Assembly: GCA_017541205.1 (NCBI GenBank)
Contig: JAFXZO010000094.1
Coordinates: 1-48,817 of the forward strand
Direction: 5' to 3'
Length of the DNA stretch: 48,817 bases
Source: Clostridia bacterium
GTDB taxonomy: Bacteria; Bacillota; Clostridia; Christensenellales; Aristaeellaceae
Shown here piece by piece: positions 7,005-15,081 of the stretch. How positions within the stretch are numbered: position 1 is the first letter of the stretch; each line of letters starts with the position of its first letter. A model generated the notes under the pieces. The model was not told the origin of the DNA. It saw nothing but the letters and a program-made list of their open reading frames with translations, and did not search any database. A program made the translations under genes and the position numbers.

Positions 7005-8975
7005 TTACGCCTGGCGGCCGATGGTCGCCTTGATGCGGCGCACGCCGGCGGAGGAAGATTCCTCCTTCTGGATCTTGAAGGAGACCAGATCGCCGGTGTT
7101 GGAGGCGTGCGGGCCGCCGCAGATCTCCTTAGAGAATTGGCCCATGGTGTACACCTTGACGCGCTCGCCGTACTTGCTCTCAAACAGGCCCATGGCGCCC
7201 TGGGCCTTGGCCTCGGCCACGGTCATCTCTTCCATGGTGACGGGGGCCTTGGCCTCGATCGCCGCGTTGACCAGGCGTTCCACCTCTTGAAGCTCTTCGG
7301 GCGTCATCTTCCGGCCGAAGGTAAAGTCGAAGCGCAGGCGCTCGGCGGTGATGTTGCTGCCCTTCTGGTGCACTTCGTCGCCCAGGACCTTGCGCAGCGC
7401 GGCCTGGAGCAGATGCGTGGCGGTATGGAGGCAGGCGGTCTGCTCGCTGGCGTCGGCCAGGCCGCCCTTGAAGCGCTGCTCCGCGCCCGCGTGGCTGGTT
7501 TCCTGGTGCTGGCGGAAGCGCTGGGCGAAGTCGTCCTCGTCCACGGTCAGGCCCTTTTCCGCGGCCAGCTCCTTGGTCATTTCGATGGGGAAGCCGTAGG
7601 TGTCGTAGAACTTGAACGCGCTGCGGCCGTCCATGGTGGACAGGGTGCGAAGCCTGTCGGCGATCGCGGCTTTGAGCGCGGGAAGATCGCCCTTCTGCGC
7701 GTTTTCGATAATGGGCATCATATCGGGGCTGGGGCGCAGCTTCTTGGTCTGGGCATGGCCTTGGGCGCAGGCAACGGGATCGTCGGAGGCAAGGATGCTC
7801 TCCAGGAGGGTGCGGGTATTGACGATGTTGCCGTATACCTTATCGAATTCCTTTTCGCCCTGGCGCAGGGTGCGGGCAAAGCGGTCTTCTTCCAGTTTCA
7901 GCTGCTCCAGCACGAAGGCGGCGTTTTCCTTGAGCTCGGGATACACCTCGCTGTACTGGTCGATGATGACCTGCGCGATCTCGCAGGTGAAGCCGCTCTC
8001 CATGCCCAGCTGCATGGCGTAGCGCACGGCCCGGCGGATCAGGCGGCGCAGGATATAGCCCTGGTCCACGTTGGAGGGGGACACGCCGCGCGGATCGCCC
8101 AGGATGAAGGTGGCGGTGCGCATATGGTCGGCGATGATGCGGAACGCCTTGGTGGTGGCTTCGTCCTCGTCATAGCGCTTGCCGGAAAGCTCGGAAATCT
8201 TGTTCAGGATGTTTTCAAAGATGTCGGTTTCATAGACGCTCTTTTTGCCGGTCAGCACGCAGACGGTGCGCTCCAGGCCCATGCCGGTATCCACGTTCTT
8301 CTGCTCCAGGGGGATGAACGTGCCGTCCTGCTGCTTGTTGTACTGCATGAACACGTCGTTCCAGATTTCCAGGTACGCGCCGCACTTGCAGGCGGGGGAG
8401 CAGTTCGGGCCGCAGGGCTTTTTGACGATCATGAACATTTCGGTGTCCGGGCCGCAGGGGCCGGTGATGCCGGCGGGGCCCCACCAGTTGTGCTCCTTGG
8501 GCAGATAAAAGAGGTGATCGTCCTTGACGCCGCAGGAGCGCCACAGGTCCGCCGCTTCCTCGTCGCGGGGGCAGTCGCTGTCGCCCTCAAACACGGTGAA
8601 GGCCAGATCGTCCTTGGGGATGCCCAGCCATTTTTCGCTGGTCAAAAATTCCCAGCTCCAGGGAATCATTTCCTTCTTGAAATAATCGCCCAGGCTCCAG
8701 TTGCCCAGCATTTCAAAGAAGGTCAGATGGCTCATATCGCCCACGTCGTCGATATCGCCGGTGCGGATGCACTTTTGCACGTCGGTGAGCCGGTTGCCCG
8801 CCGGATGCTTCTGGCCAAGCAGATAGGGAACCAGCGGATGCATGCCGGCCGTGGTGAAGAGCACGGTGGGGTCGTTTTCCGGGATGACGGAAGCGGAGGG
8901 GATCACCTGATGGCCCTTCTCCTGGAAGAAGCGCAGCCAGAGGGATCTGAGTTCATTCGCGTTCAGGGATCGCAT
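7005..8975 (-). CDS. alaS: Alanine--tRNA ligase, short form without C-terminal domain
   Basis: The product charges tRNA(Ala) with alanine. The class II catalytic core fills about residues 1-240 (motif 1 region around TTAGMHPLVPYLLG, motif 2 around FFEMLGNWS, motif 3 around GMGLER). The tRNA-recognition helical region follows to about 370. An editing domain is present with H517 and H521 (HTATH) and C619 and H623 (CGGPH). At 656 residues it is about 220 shorter than typical bacterial AlaRS and ends right after the editing domain, lacking the DHHA1/C-Ala part. A stretch of about 60 residues (about 387-446) between the catalytic and editing parts looks like an insertion. The ATG at 8975 has an AAGGAG site. 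Expression is controlled by the upstream T-box. Identity is certain; the shortness is real, since a terminator follows directly. Confidence 0.96.
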   Translation of the reverse strand: MRSLNANELRSLWLRFFQEKGHQVIPSASVIPENDPTVLFTTAGMHPLVPYLLGQKHPAGNRLTDVQKCIRTGDIDDVGDMSHLTFFEMLGNWSLGDYFKKEMIPWSWEFLTSEKWLGIPKDDLAFTVFEGDSDCPRDEEAADLWRSCGVKDDHLFYLPKEHNWWGPAGITGPCGPDTEMFMIVKKPCGPNCSPACKCGAYLEIWNDVFMQYNKQQDGTFIPLEQKNVDTGMGLERTVCVLTGKKSVYETDIFENILNKISELSGKRYDEDEATTKAFRIIADHMRTATFILGDPRGVSPSNVDQGYILRRLIRRAVRYAMQLGMESGFTCEIAQVIIDQYSEVYPELKENAAFVLEQLKLEEDRFARTLRQGEKEFDKVYGNIVNTRTLLESILASDDPVACAQGHAQTKKLRPSPDMMPIIENAQKGDLPALKAAIADRLRTLSTMDGRSAFKFYDTYGFPIEMTKELAAEKGLTVDEDDFAQRFRQHQETSHAGAEQRFKGGLADASEQTACLHTATHLLQAALRKVLGDEVHQKGSNITAERLRFDFTFGRKMTPEELQEVERLVNAAIEAKAPVTMEEMTVAEAKAQGAMGLFESKYGERVKVYTMGQFSKEICGGPHASNTGDLVSFKIQKEESSSAGVRRIKATIGRQA

Positions 8976-9014
8976 GTCGCATCAAACTCCTTTTTATGCT
9001 CGCCCGCTTTGGGC

Positions 9015-9276
9015 AAAAAATATGTGCGCCTGTTTTCCTCTTGAAGACGAACAGACACACTGGATTCGCGGTACCACTTCAATTGACACGGTCGCCCGCG
9101 TCCACCTCATGCCTTGATAACGGGAAGGGCCCGACCCGCCTTACTGGCATTTTTGCGTTCCGGCGGGCGGCTCGGCAGCGGCGCATTCCTCCTTACCCCG
9201 CCGGGCTTGCACCGTCCCCGGCTCGCTGAAGGGTAAGCGCGGAAGGAATGCTTCTGCGTCTTAGCCGTATGCGATT
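9015..9276 (-). promoter_or_regulatory. T-box riboswitch leader of alaS
   Basis: The minus strand holds the T-box core AAGTGGTACCGCGAA at 9079-9065, which binds the free CCA end of uncharged tRNA. A GC-rich Stem I region lies upstream (about 9270-9130). The segment around 9192-9171 contains GCC and GCT triplets that could be the alanine specifier; the exact one was not resolved. The leader ends in a terminator hairpin (arms 9060-9050 and 9034-9024) followed by a six-T run at 9020-9015. Uncharged tRNA(Ala) should favour the antiterminator and raise alaS expression. Amino acid specificity is inferred from the downstream gene. Confidence 0.93.
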
Positions 9277-9282
9277 GCTGGT

Positions 9283-9311
9283 AGTATACCGCGAAACGCG
9301 CGGAATGTCAA
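9283..9311 (-). promoter_or_regulatory. Sigma-A promoter of the T-box/alaS transcript
   Basis: A perfect TTGACA (9311-9306) and TATACT (9288-9283) are spaced by 17 bases on the minus strand. The start point would be about 9276, the beginning of the T-box leader. Confidence 0.88.
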
Positions 9312-9372
9312 GAACGCCGCGGCGGAAGAAAACAGGCAAAAAAATATTTTTTGTAATTTTGACAAAAATAGC

Positions 9373-9419
9373 TTGACATAGAGTTCACTATTGGTTATAA
9401 TGATTATGGTCAAGTGAAC
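9373..9419 (+). promoter_or_regulatory. Consensus promoter with overlapping dyad, candidate NrtR operator
   Basis: TTGACA (9373-9378) and TATAAT (9396-9401) with a 17-base spacer form a perfect sigma-A promoter. Two nearly concentric inverted repeats overlap it: outer arms GTTCACT (9383-9389) and AGTGAAC (9413-9419), and inner arms ATAAT (9397-9401) and ATTAT (9403-9407). A repressor bound here would block the -10 box and the start point. The first gene of the operon is an NrtR homologue, so autoregulation is the simplest reading. Such a strong promoter would need a repressor. Confidence 0.75.
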
Positions 9420-9439
9420 CATAAAGGAGTGTGAGACCC

Positions 9440-10147
9440 ATGCATGAGGAGCTTTGCCCGGATCGGATGCACGTGACGGCGGATATCCTGCCGCTGACGG
9501 TCGGGGACGGCGCGCTGCATTTGCTGCTCTCCAGGCGGCCCGCGCCGCCCTACCAGGGCTGCTGGGCGCTGCCGGGGCGGCTGGTAGGGCTGGATGAATC
9601 GGCGGAAAGCGCGGTCAGGATCCTGCTGAGGGAAACGCTCCCGCTGAAAGAAGCGTACTTCGAGCAGCTCTATACCTTCACCGACGTGAGCCGGGACCCC
9701 CGGGGCCGGGTGATCTCCATGGCGTACCTGGTGGCCGCGCCGTGGCGGAAAGCGAAGGAAACGCTTCAAAAAAGCACGGGCGGGCTTACGCCCTTTCGGG
9801 TGAAGCTGGGCGCGGCCCTCACGCTCGAAAGCCCGGACGGGCTGATCCTGTCCGGCAGTGATCTGGCCTTTGACCACGGCCGGATCATCGAAACGGGGGT
9901 GCTCCGGCTGCGGGGCAAGGTGGATTATACGGACATCGCCTTCCGTTTCCTGAACGATCCGGATTCCTTTTCCCTTGGCGAAGTACAGTCCGTGTTCGAG
10001 GCGATCCTGGACAAAGCCGCGGACGGCAGCAATTTCAGGCGCTTCATCCGCGCCCGGTACGAAGAAACAGGCCGGATCAAGGCAACCGAGCAATCCCAGG
10101 TCCGCGGGCGGGGCAGGCCCGCCGCGCTGTACCGCATCACATTTTAA
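9440..10147 (+). CDS. nrtR: NrtR-type NAD biosynthesis regulator (Nudix plus winged helix)
   Basis: This 235-residue protein has an N-terminal Nudix-like domain (about 10-145) and a C-terminal winged-helix domain (about 150-235) ending in GRGRPAALYRITF, close to the conserved end of NrtR proteins. The Nudix box is degenerate: G-x5-D replaces G-x5-E, and the REx2EE catalytic core reads RILLRET, so hydrolysis is unlikely. In characterised NrtR proteins this domain senses ADP-ribose or related NAD metabolites and releases DNA. The gene heads an operon with pncA, nadE and pncB, which are typical NrtR targets. The ATG at 9440 has AAAGGAG ten bases upstream; a GTG at 9431 in the same frame sits too close to that site. 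The regulatory role is strongly supported by context; the exact ligand is inferred from the family. Confidence 0.9.
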   Translation: MHEELCPDRMHVTADILPLTVGDGALHLLLSRRPAPPYQGCWALPGRLVGLDESAESAVRILLRETLPLKEAYFEQLYTFTDVSRDPRGRVISMAYLVAAPWRKAKETLQKSTGGLTPFRVKLGAALTLESPDGLILSGSDLAFDHGRIIETGVLRLRGKVDYTDIAFRFLNDPDSFSLGEVQSVFEAILDKAADGSNFRRFIRARYEETGRIKATEQSQVRGRGRPAALYRITF

Positions 10148-10160
10148 GGAGGGGCTGAAC

Positions 10161-10700
10161 ATGAAAGAGAAGAAATTTCTGGTTGTGGTAGATATGCAGA
10201 AGGATTTCATCGACGGAGCGCTGGGAACGAAGGAAGCGCAGGCCATCGTACCAAACGCCGCGCGCAGGATCGAAGAAAGCCGGGCGGCGGGCGACGTGCT
10301 GATCGCGACGCTGGACACCCACGCAGAAAACTATCTGGATACCGCCGAGGGCAAAAAGCTGCCCGTCCCGCACTGCATCAAGGGCACGGCGGGCTGGCGG
10401 CTGAACGCGGAGATCGAAAAGGCGCTCTGCGGCGGGATCCTGGTGGAAAAGCCCACGTTCGGGAGCGAAAAGCTGCCCTGGATCATCGAAGGCCTCCTGG
10501 GCCCGGACGAAACGCCCCGGATCGAGCTGATCGGCCTGTGCACCGATATTTGCGTGGTTTCCAACGCGCTGCTGCTCAAAGCGCATTTCCCTCAAGCCGA
10601 AATTTCCGTGAACGCCGCCTGCTGCGCGGGCGTGACGCCGGAAAAGCACGAGGCGGCGCTTGAGACCATGGCGAGCTGCCAAATCGACGTAATCGCATGA
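10161..10700 (+). CDS. pncA: Nicotinamidase (isochorismatase-fold cysteine hydrolase)
   Basis: The enzyme should hydrolyse nicotinamide to nicotinate and ammonia, the entry step of NAD salvage. The catalytic triad of the family is visible as D11 (VVVDMQ), K97 (VEKPTF) and C131 (CTDICV). Metal ligands fit D52 and H54 (LDTH) and H71 (PHC), which separates nicotinamidases from plain isochorismatases. At 179 residues it is a little shorter than E. coli PncA. An AAGGAGGGG site precedes the ATG, and the gap from nrtR is 13 bases. The neighbours nadE and pncB complete the route nicotinamide, nicotinate, nicotinate mononucleotide and final amidation, with nadD presumably elsewhere. Confidence 0.9.
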   Translation: MKEKKFLVVVDMQKDFIDGALGTKEAQAIVPNAARRIEESRAAGDVLIATLDTHAENYLDTAEGKKLPVPHCIKGTAGWRLNAEIEKALCGGILVEKPTFGSEKLPWIIEGLLGPDETPRIELIGLCTDICVVSNALLLKAHFPQAEISVNAACCAGVTPEKHEAALETMASCQIDVIA

Positions 10701-10715
10701 AAGCGAGGGACGACC

Positions 10716-11507
10716 ATGAACGAATACCGTTTTGACCCCGTCTCCGCCCGGAACCGCCTGGTGGAGGAAATCAGGAAGACCGCAAAAACGCAGGGCTTCC
10801 AAAAAGTGGTTCTTGGCATCTCCGGCGGCAAGGATTCCACCGTGACCGCGGCCCTGTGCGCCCGGGCCCTGGGCAGGGAAAACGTGTACGGCGTCATGCT
10901 GCCCGACGGCGAGCAGAAGGATCTGAACGACAGCCGGCGGGTATGCGACGCGCTCGGCATCCAAAAAAGGATCATCAACATCGGCCCCATGCACGACGCG
11001 CTGAAGGCCGCCGCGGATCAGCTTGCGCCCGCGGCGAAGGAGGGGGAATTCGCCATTCCTTACAGCCGGGCGAGCGATGTGAACGTCGGCCCCCGCCTGC
11101 GCATGACCATGCTGCGCTACATCGCCCAGGCGCTGGGCGCGCGCCTGGCGGGCACCGGGAATTTGAGCGAGATCACCGTGGGCTACTGCACCAAGGACGG
11201 CGATACCTCCTGCGATTTTTCGGTGCTGGGCAAATTGACCAGCGTGGAAGTGGTGGAGGTCGGCCTGGCGATGGAGGAGCTGCCGCGGGAGCTGGTGGTC
11301 AAAACGCCTTCGGACGGCCTGACCGGCAAAAGCGACGAGGAAAACCTGGGCGTATCGTACCTGGACATCCACAGGTACATCCGCTTCGGCGCCTGCGGGA
11401 ACGCGGAAACGGACGAAAAGATCCGCGCCAAGGAGCGCGCCAACATGCATAAGCGCCGCATGCCGCTGACGCTGAATCCATTTGAAGAAGCGGACGCGCC
11501 GGTATAA
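10716..11507 (+). CDS. nadE: NAD synthetase, ammonia-dependent
   Basis: The product amidates nicotinate adenine dinucleotide to NAD using ATP and ammonia. The N-type ATP pyrophosphatase loop SGGKDS is at residues 36-41. The family segments GTGNLSE and a TPSDGL element typical of NadE are present. The 263-residue length matches the single-domain, ammonia-using form; the glutaminase domain of long NadE is absent. The start is 15 bases after the pncA stop. A GC-rich 50-base gap without a terminator leads to the GNAT gene. Confidence 0.93.
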   Translation: MNEYRFDPVSARNRLVEEIRKTAKTQGFQKVVLGISGGKDSTVTAALCARALGRENVYGVMLPDGEQKDLNDSRRVCDALGIQKRIINIGPMHDALKAAADQLAPAAKEGEFAIPYSRASDVNVGPRLRMTMLRYIAQALGARLAGTGNLSEITVGYCTKDGDTSCDFSVLGKLTSVEVVEVGLAMEELPRELVVKTPSDGLTGKSDEENLGVSYLDIHRYIRFGACGNAETDEKIRAKERANMHKRRMPLTLNPFEEADAPV

Positions 11508-11557
11508 AGGCAGCCCGGCGCGGATCGGGCCGCGCCAAAGAGAAAGAAGGGGACAGC

Positions 11558-12148
11558 TTGGAAAAAGAAACAGCGCGTTTGCTCCTGCGGGAGTTTTCGC
11601 CGGACGATTTTGAGGACGTGCACGCCTATTCCTCCGATTATGAAACGGTGAAGCACATGATGTTCGGCCCCAACACCCCGGAGCAGACCCGGGATTATCT
11701 GGAAAAGCAGTGCCCGGAGGAAAGGGACGCGTCGCCCCGGATGCACTACAACTTCGCGATCCAGCGCAGGGACACCGGCCGGGTGATCGGCGGCGTTTCC
11801 CTTCACCTCAACTGGCGGCGGGACGACGCCGTTCTGGGGGCGGTGCTCAACCGGCATGAAACCGGAAAGGGCTTTATGACCGAAGCCATGCGGGGCATCC
11901 TGGCCCTTGCCTTTGAAGAGCTGGGGCTGCATCGCGTCCATGCGGTGTGCGATGTGGAAAACAGCGCCATCATCCGCGTCATGGAAAAGTGCGGCCTATG
12001 GCGGGAAGGGCGGATGCTCCGCCGGGGCAAAGCCCGCCCGGAAGCAAAGGAGCCGTATTTCGATCAATTCGGCTATGCCATCCTGAAGGAAAAATGGCAG
12101 GCAAATCAGGAAGAAACAAAACGGGGAGGAAAAGAATATGAAGCTTGA
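11558..12148 (+). CDS. GNAT family N-acetyltransferase (RimJ/RimL-like) inside the NAD operon
   Basis: This 196-residue protein shows the RimJ/RimL type of GNAT fold: an N-terminal ETARLLLREF strand-turn, a central I-G-G-V-S-L-H strand, the acetyl-CoA loop region around NRHETGKGFMTEA (about 108-120), and the C-terminal VENSAIIRVMEKCGL helix motif. It would transfer an acetyl group from acetyl-CoA to an unknown amine or protein N-terminus. The start is a TTG at 11558 behind AAGAAGGGG; no ATG in frame is better placed. Its 3' end overlaps pncB by 11 bases, so it is part of the NAD operon. Whether it acts on NAD metabolism or merely rides in the operon cannot be told. Confidence 0.85.
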   Translation: MEKETARLLLREFSPDDFEDVHAYSSDYETVKHMMFGPNTPEQTRDYLEKQCPEERDASPRMHYNFAIQRRDTGRVIGGVSLHLNWRRDDAVLGAVLNRHETGKGFMTEAMRGILALAFEELGLHRVHAVCDVENSAIIRVMEKCGLWREGRMLRRGKARPEAKEPYFDQFGYAILKEKWQANQEETKRGGKEYEA

Positions 12149-13331
12149 ACCGATCGTCATTTCGCTGCTGGATACCGACCTGTACAAGTTCAACATGGAT
12201 CAGGTGATCTTCCATAAGCATACGGACCTGAGCGGCGAATACTTTTTCCGCTGCCGGAACAAGGGCGTCACCTTCACCAAAGAAATGTATGAGGAAATCT
12301 GCGCCCAGGTGGACCATCTCTGCACGCTCACCTTCCGGCAGAACGAATTGGATTACCTCAACTCCATCCGCTTCATCAAGCGCGACTATGTGGAATTCCT
12401 GCGCCTGTGGCGGCCCATCCGGGATTATGTGGACATCTCGCTTTCGCCCGAAGGAGAGCTGAACATCAGGGTGAGCGGGCCGCTGTTTTCCGCCATGCAG
12501 TTTGAGATTTACCTGCTGGAAATCGTCAACGAAGTCTATTTCCGCCTGAAATACGATTACGAAACGCTGCTTGCCTCCGCCAAGGAACGGCTCGATAAAA
12601 AGATCCGGGATTTCCAGAGCGGCAAATACACCTTCCAGTTCGCCGAGTTCGGCTGCCGCAGGCGGCTTTCCCGCGAATGGGAGGACGAGGTGGTGCGCCG
12701 GCTGTGCCGGGAAACGAAAAACTGCATCGGCACCTCCAACGTATACCTGGCCATGAAATACGGCGTCAAGCCCATCGGCACCTACGCGCATGAATTCGTG
12801 CAGATGTACCAGGGCATCGATTCCATCCCCCTGGCCTACACCAACCATTACGCCATGACCGATTGGTATGACGAATACAAGGGCGATAACGGCACCGCCC
12901 TGACCGATACCATCACCACGGACCTGTTCCTCCTGGACTTTAACCGCGCCATGGTCAACAACTTTACCGGCGTGCGCCACGACAGCGGCGACCCCTACGA
13001 ATGGGGCGAAAAGATCATCGCGCACTACAAAAAATACGGGGCCGACCCGAAGACCAAGCTGCTCCTGTTCAGCGACAGCCTGGACTTTGACCGCGCCCAG
13101 GCCCTGTACGCGTACTTTAAGGACCGCGCCAAGGTCTCCTTCGGCATCGGCACCTTCTGCTCCAACGATACCGAGGAGGAAGCCCTGAACATCGTCATCA
13201 AGCTGCAAACCGTAAACGGCCGCGCGGTCGCCAAGCTTTCCGACACGCCCGGCAAGGCCATGTGCCGCGACGATGAATACCTGGAGTATTTGAAGCGCTC
13301 CGTGGCCTTCCGCCTGAACCGCGAAAAATAA
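12138..13331 (+). CDS. pncB: Nicotinate phosphoribosyltransferase
   Basis: The enzyme makes nicotinate mononucleotide from nicotinate and PRPP with ATP hydrolysis. The 397-residue length equals that of the bacterial PncB type. The histidine that is autophosphorylated in the family fits H218 in GTYAHEF. A GTSNVYLA segment and GVRHDSGDP, part of the PRPP/product site, are intact. The ATG at 12138 has a GGGAGGA site and overlaps the end of the GNAT gene by 11 bases. It is the last gene of the nrtR operon; a hairpin with a T run occurs about 165 bases downstream. Confidence 0.95.
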   Translation: MKLEPIVISLLDTDLYKFNMDQVIFHKHTDLSGEYFFRCRNKGVTFTKEMYEEICAQVDHLCTLTFRQNELDYLNSIRFIKRDYVEFLRLWRPIRDYVDISLSPEGELNIRVSGPLFSAMQFEIYLLEIVNEVYFRLKYDYETLLASAKERLDKKIRDFQSGKYTFQFAEFGCRRRLSREWEDEVVRRLCRETKNCIGTSNVYLAMKYGVKPIGTYAHEFVQMYQGIDSIPLAYTNHYAMTDWYDEYKGDNGTALTDTITTDLFLLDFNRAMVNNFTGVRHDSGDPYEWGEKIIAHYKKYGADPKTKLLLFSDSLDFDRAQALYAYFKDRAKVSFGIGTFCSNDTEEEALNIVIKLQTVNGRAVAKLSDTPGKAMCRDDEYLEYLKRSVAFRLNREK

Positions 13332-13493
13332 ATAAAGCCGTACCCCGACGGCCGCCTGCGCGGCGCACGGCGCTTTGCCCGGGATATCCGGAGCCGCGCG
13401 GCAGCCCCATCCATTGACTGTTTCAAAAAAACGATAAGCGTCAGCTTTGTTTGCCATACCCAAAAATCGCCTTCCGACGCGCCGGATCGGCCC

Positions 13494-13518
13494 GGCGCAG
13501 CACTGCTGCGGCTTTTTT
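13494..13518 (+). terminator. Possible terminator after the NAD operon
   Basis: A short hairpin CGCAG-CACTG-CTGCG (13496-13510) is followed by GC and six T residues. It lies in the 221-base gap between pncB and the next gene. The stem is only five perfect pairs, so termination may be partial. No convincing sigma-A promoter was seen between it and the next start. Confidence 0.5.
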
Positions 13519-13552
13519 CGCCAAAATCGAATCAAAAGGAGGAATCACACGC

Positions 13553-14116
13553 ATGTTTGAAGGCATCTATGGAAAAGTGGCCCCCGGCCTGTGCCGGCTG
13601 TCGATGAGCGGCAGCATCGCGGTCAAGACCCGGTTCGGGTACCGCACGTACGACGCGGAAAACCAACGCCTGACCAACTGCGACAGCTTTGTGCTGGACG
13701 TGGGAGAGGATTTCTTCTTCGTGGTGCCCACCAAACGCGCGCAGCCCGGCGACATCATCCTGGCGGGCGGCGCGCCCAAATGCGTCACCGGGGCAAGCGG
13801 CGGCGTCATCACCGCCATCAACTTTGAGGACGCCACCGTGGAAACGCTCCTGCCGGAATACCACCTCTTCCTGGGCGGCACCTACCTGTACGGAAAGATC
13901 GTATCCCTGTTCGGAAAAAACGGGGCGAAGGGAAAAGGCGGCGCGGGGCGCATCATGAAATACATGGCCCTCTCCAGTATGCTCAAAGGCAGGGAAAGCG
14001 GCATGAACGGCCTGCTTCCCCTGATGCTGCTGGGCGGCAAAACGGATTTCCTGGACGGTTTGTTCGACGATGCGGACGACGGCGATGAAACGGACGAAAG
14101 CAAGAAGGAGGCTTGA
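13553..14116 (+). CDS. Uncharacterised 187-residue protein, first gene of vWA/PurA-like operon
   Basis: I do not recognise this family. The N-terminal 120 residues are rich in beta strands (MFEGIYGKVAPGLCRLS, FGYRTYDAENQRL, SFVLDVGEDFFFVV, GDIILAGGAPKCVTG). A basic Gly/Lys loop (about 121-132) leads to an amphipathic Met/Leu-rich helix pair (about 137-165), and the last 20 residues are strongly acidic. There is no signal peptide or membrane segment, so it is probably cytoplasmic. AAGGAGG lies nine bases before the ATG. The stop is two bases before the vWA start, so translation is probably coupled. The acidic tail and helix pair could be an interaction surface for the vWA partner; that is inference only. 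Confidence 0.78.
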   Translation: MFEGIYGKVAPGLCRLSMSGSIAVKTRFGYRTYDAENQRLTNCDSFVLDVGEDFFFVVPTKRAQPGDIILAGGAPKCVTGASGGVITAINFEDATVETLLPEYHLFLGGTYLYGKIVSLFGKNGAKGKGGAGRIMKYMALSSMLKGRESGMNGLLPLMLLGGKTDFLDGLFDDADDGDETDESKKEA

Positions 14117-14118
14117 CC

Positions 14119-15048
14119 ATGGGCTACGGATATTGGACACGCGAAAACTTCCTGAATTACAGCGCGCAGCGGGGCCGGGCCGTGACCGACAGGGGCGATC
14201 TGGACAGCGCGCTGACGGAACAGCAGCTCTTCACCCAGCGCGCACTGCATCCCCGGCTGAACCCCAAAGGCGTGGTCCGGGAATGCTGCGACAGCCCCGA
14301 TCATCCCCAAAGCGTGCCGGTGATCCTGGCGCTCGACGTCACGGGCAGCATGGGCGCGGCCTCCGCCGAGGTGGCGAAAAAAATGAACGAGGTGATGACC
14401 CGGCTGTACGGCACGGTGCGGGATGTGGAATTCCTGGTCATGGGCATCGGGGACTTAAGCTACGACAAAGCGCCGATCCAGATGTCCCAGTTTGAATCGG
14501 ACATCCGCATCGCGGAGCAATTGGACCTGGTCTACATGGAGCACGGCGGCGGCGGAAACGCGTATGAATCCTACACCGCCGCATGGTACATGGGCGCGCG
14601 GCATACAAGGCTGGACTCCTGGAAGCGCGGCAAAAAGGGCCTCATCATCACCCTGGGCGATGAGCCGCTCAACCCCTTCCTGCCCCATGACGCCCTGGCC
14701 CGCGTCACGGGCGATCCGCTGCAGGCCGACGTGGAGACCAGGGCGCTTTACCGGGAAGCCATCCAAAAATACGACTTATACCACCTGCATGTGCTCCATC
14801 GGCAGCCGGACCATTACCTGGAACGCGTGCGCGCTTCCTTTGGGCGGCTGCTGCCGGAGGGGCACCTCCTGGAAGCGCGCCTGGACGAGATCGCGGATAC
14901 CCTGACCCGCATCGTCACCGCGCACGCGGAAAACAGCGCCGCGCCCTTCGCGCAGAAAGAAATATCCTGGGATACGGGCGAAGAAAAGCCGGAAGCGGAG
15001 CGCGCACCCGCGAAAAAAACCGTGCTTCAAAGGCTCTTTTCCTGGTGA
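14119..15048 (+). CDS. vWA-domain protein
   Basis: This 309-residue protein contains a von Willebrand factor A fold. The metal-ion-dependent adhesion site is visible as D73-V-T-G-S77 (a DxTxS form of DxSxS), with further candidates in GIGDLSYDK and ITLGDEP. It has no signal peptide, so it acts inside the cell, as vWA proteins in chelatase, Ter and AAA-partner systems do. The N-terminal about 65 residues (MGYGYWTRENF and following) precede the domain and are not recognised. The ATG at 14119 follows GGAGG by seven bases; a TTG at 14113 is the alternative. No AAA ATPase or Ter gene is adjacent. Its partners appear to be the preceding unknown protein and the PurA-like ligase. Confidence 0.85.
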   Translation: MGYGYWTRENFLNYSAQRGRAVTDRGDLDSALTEQQLFTQRALHPRLNPKGVVRECCDSPDHPQSVPVILALDVTGSMGAASAEVAKKMNEVMTRLYGTVRDVEFLVMGIGDLSYDKAPIQMSQFESDIRIAEQLDLVYMEHGGGGNAYESYTAAWYMGARHTRLDSWKRGKKGLIITLGDEPLNPFLPHDALARVTGDPLQADVETRALYREAIQKYDLYHLHVLHRQPDHYLERVRASFGRLLPEGHLLEARLDEIADTLTRIVTAHAENSAAPFAQKEISWDTGEEKPEAERAPAKKTVLQRLFSW

Positions 15049-15081
15049 TCCTTCCATAATTGAAGGAAAGGAGACATCGCA

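Noticed and set aside
6963-9044. 693-codon plus-strand open frame opposite alaS
   Set aside because: alaS is certain and fills the same region; the antisense frame also runs into the T-box leader.
9440-10147. Active Nudix hydrolase
   Set aside because: The REx2EE core of the Nudix box is lost and a winged-helix end typical of NrtR is present.
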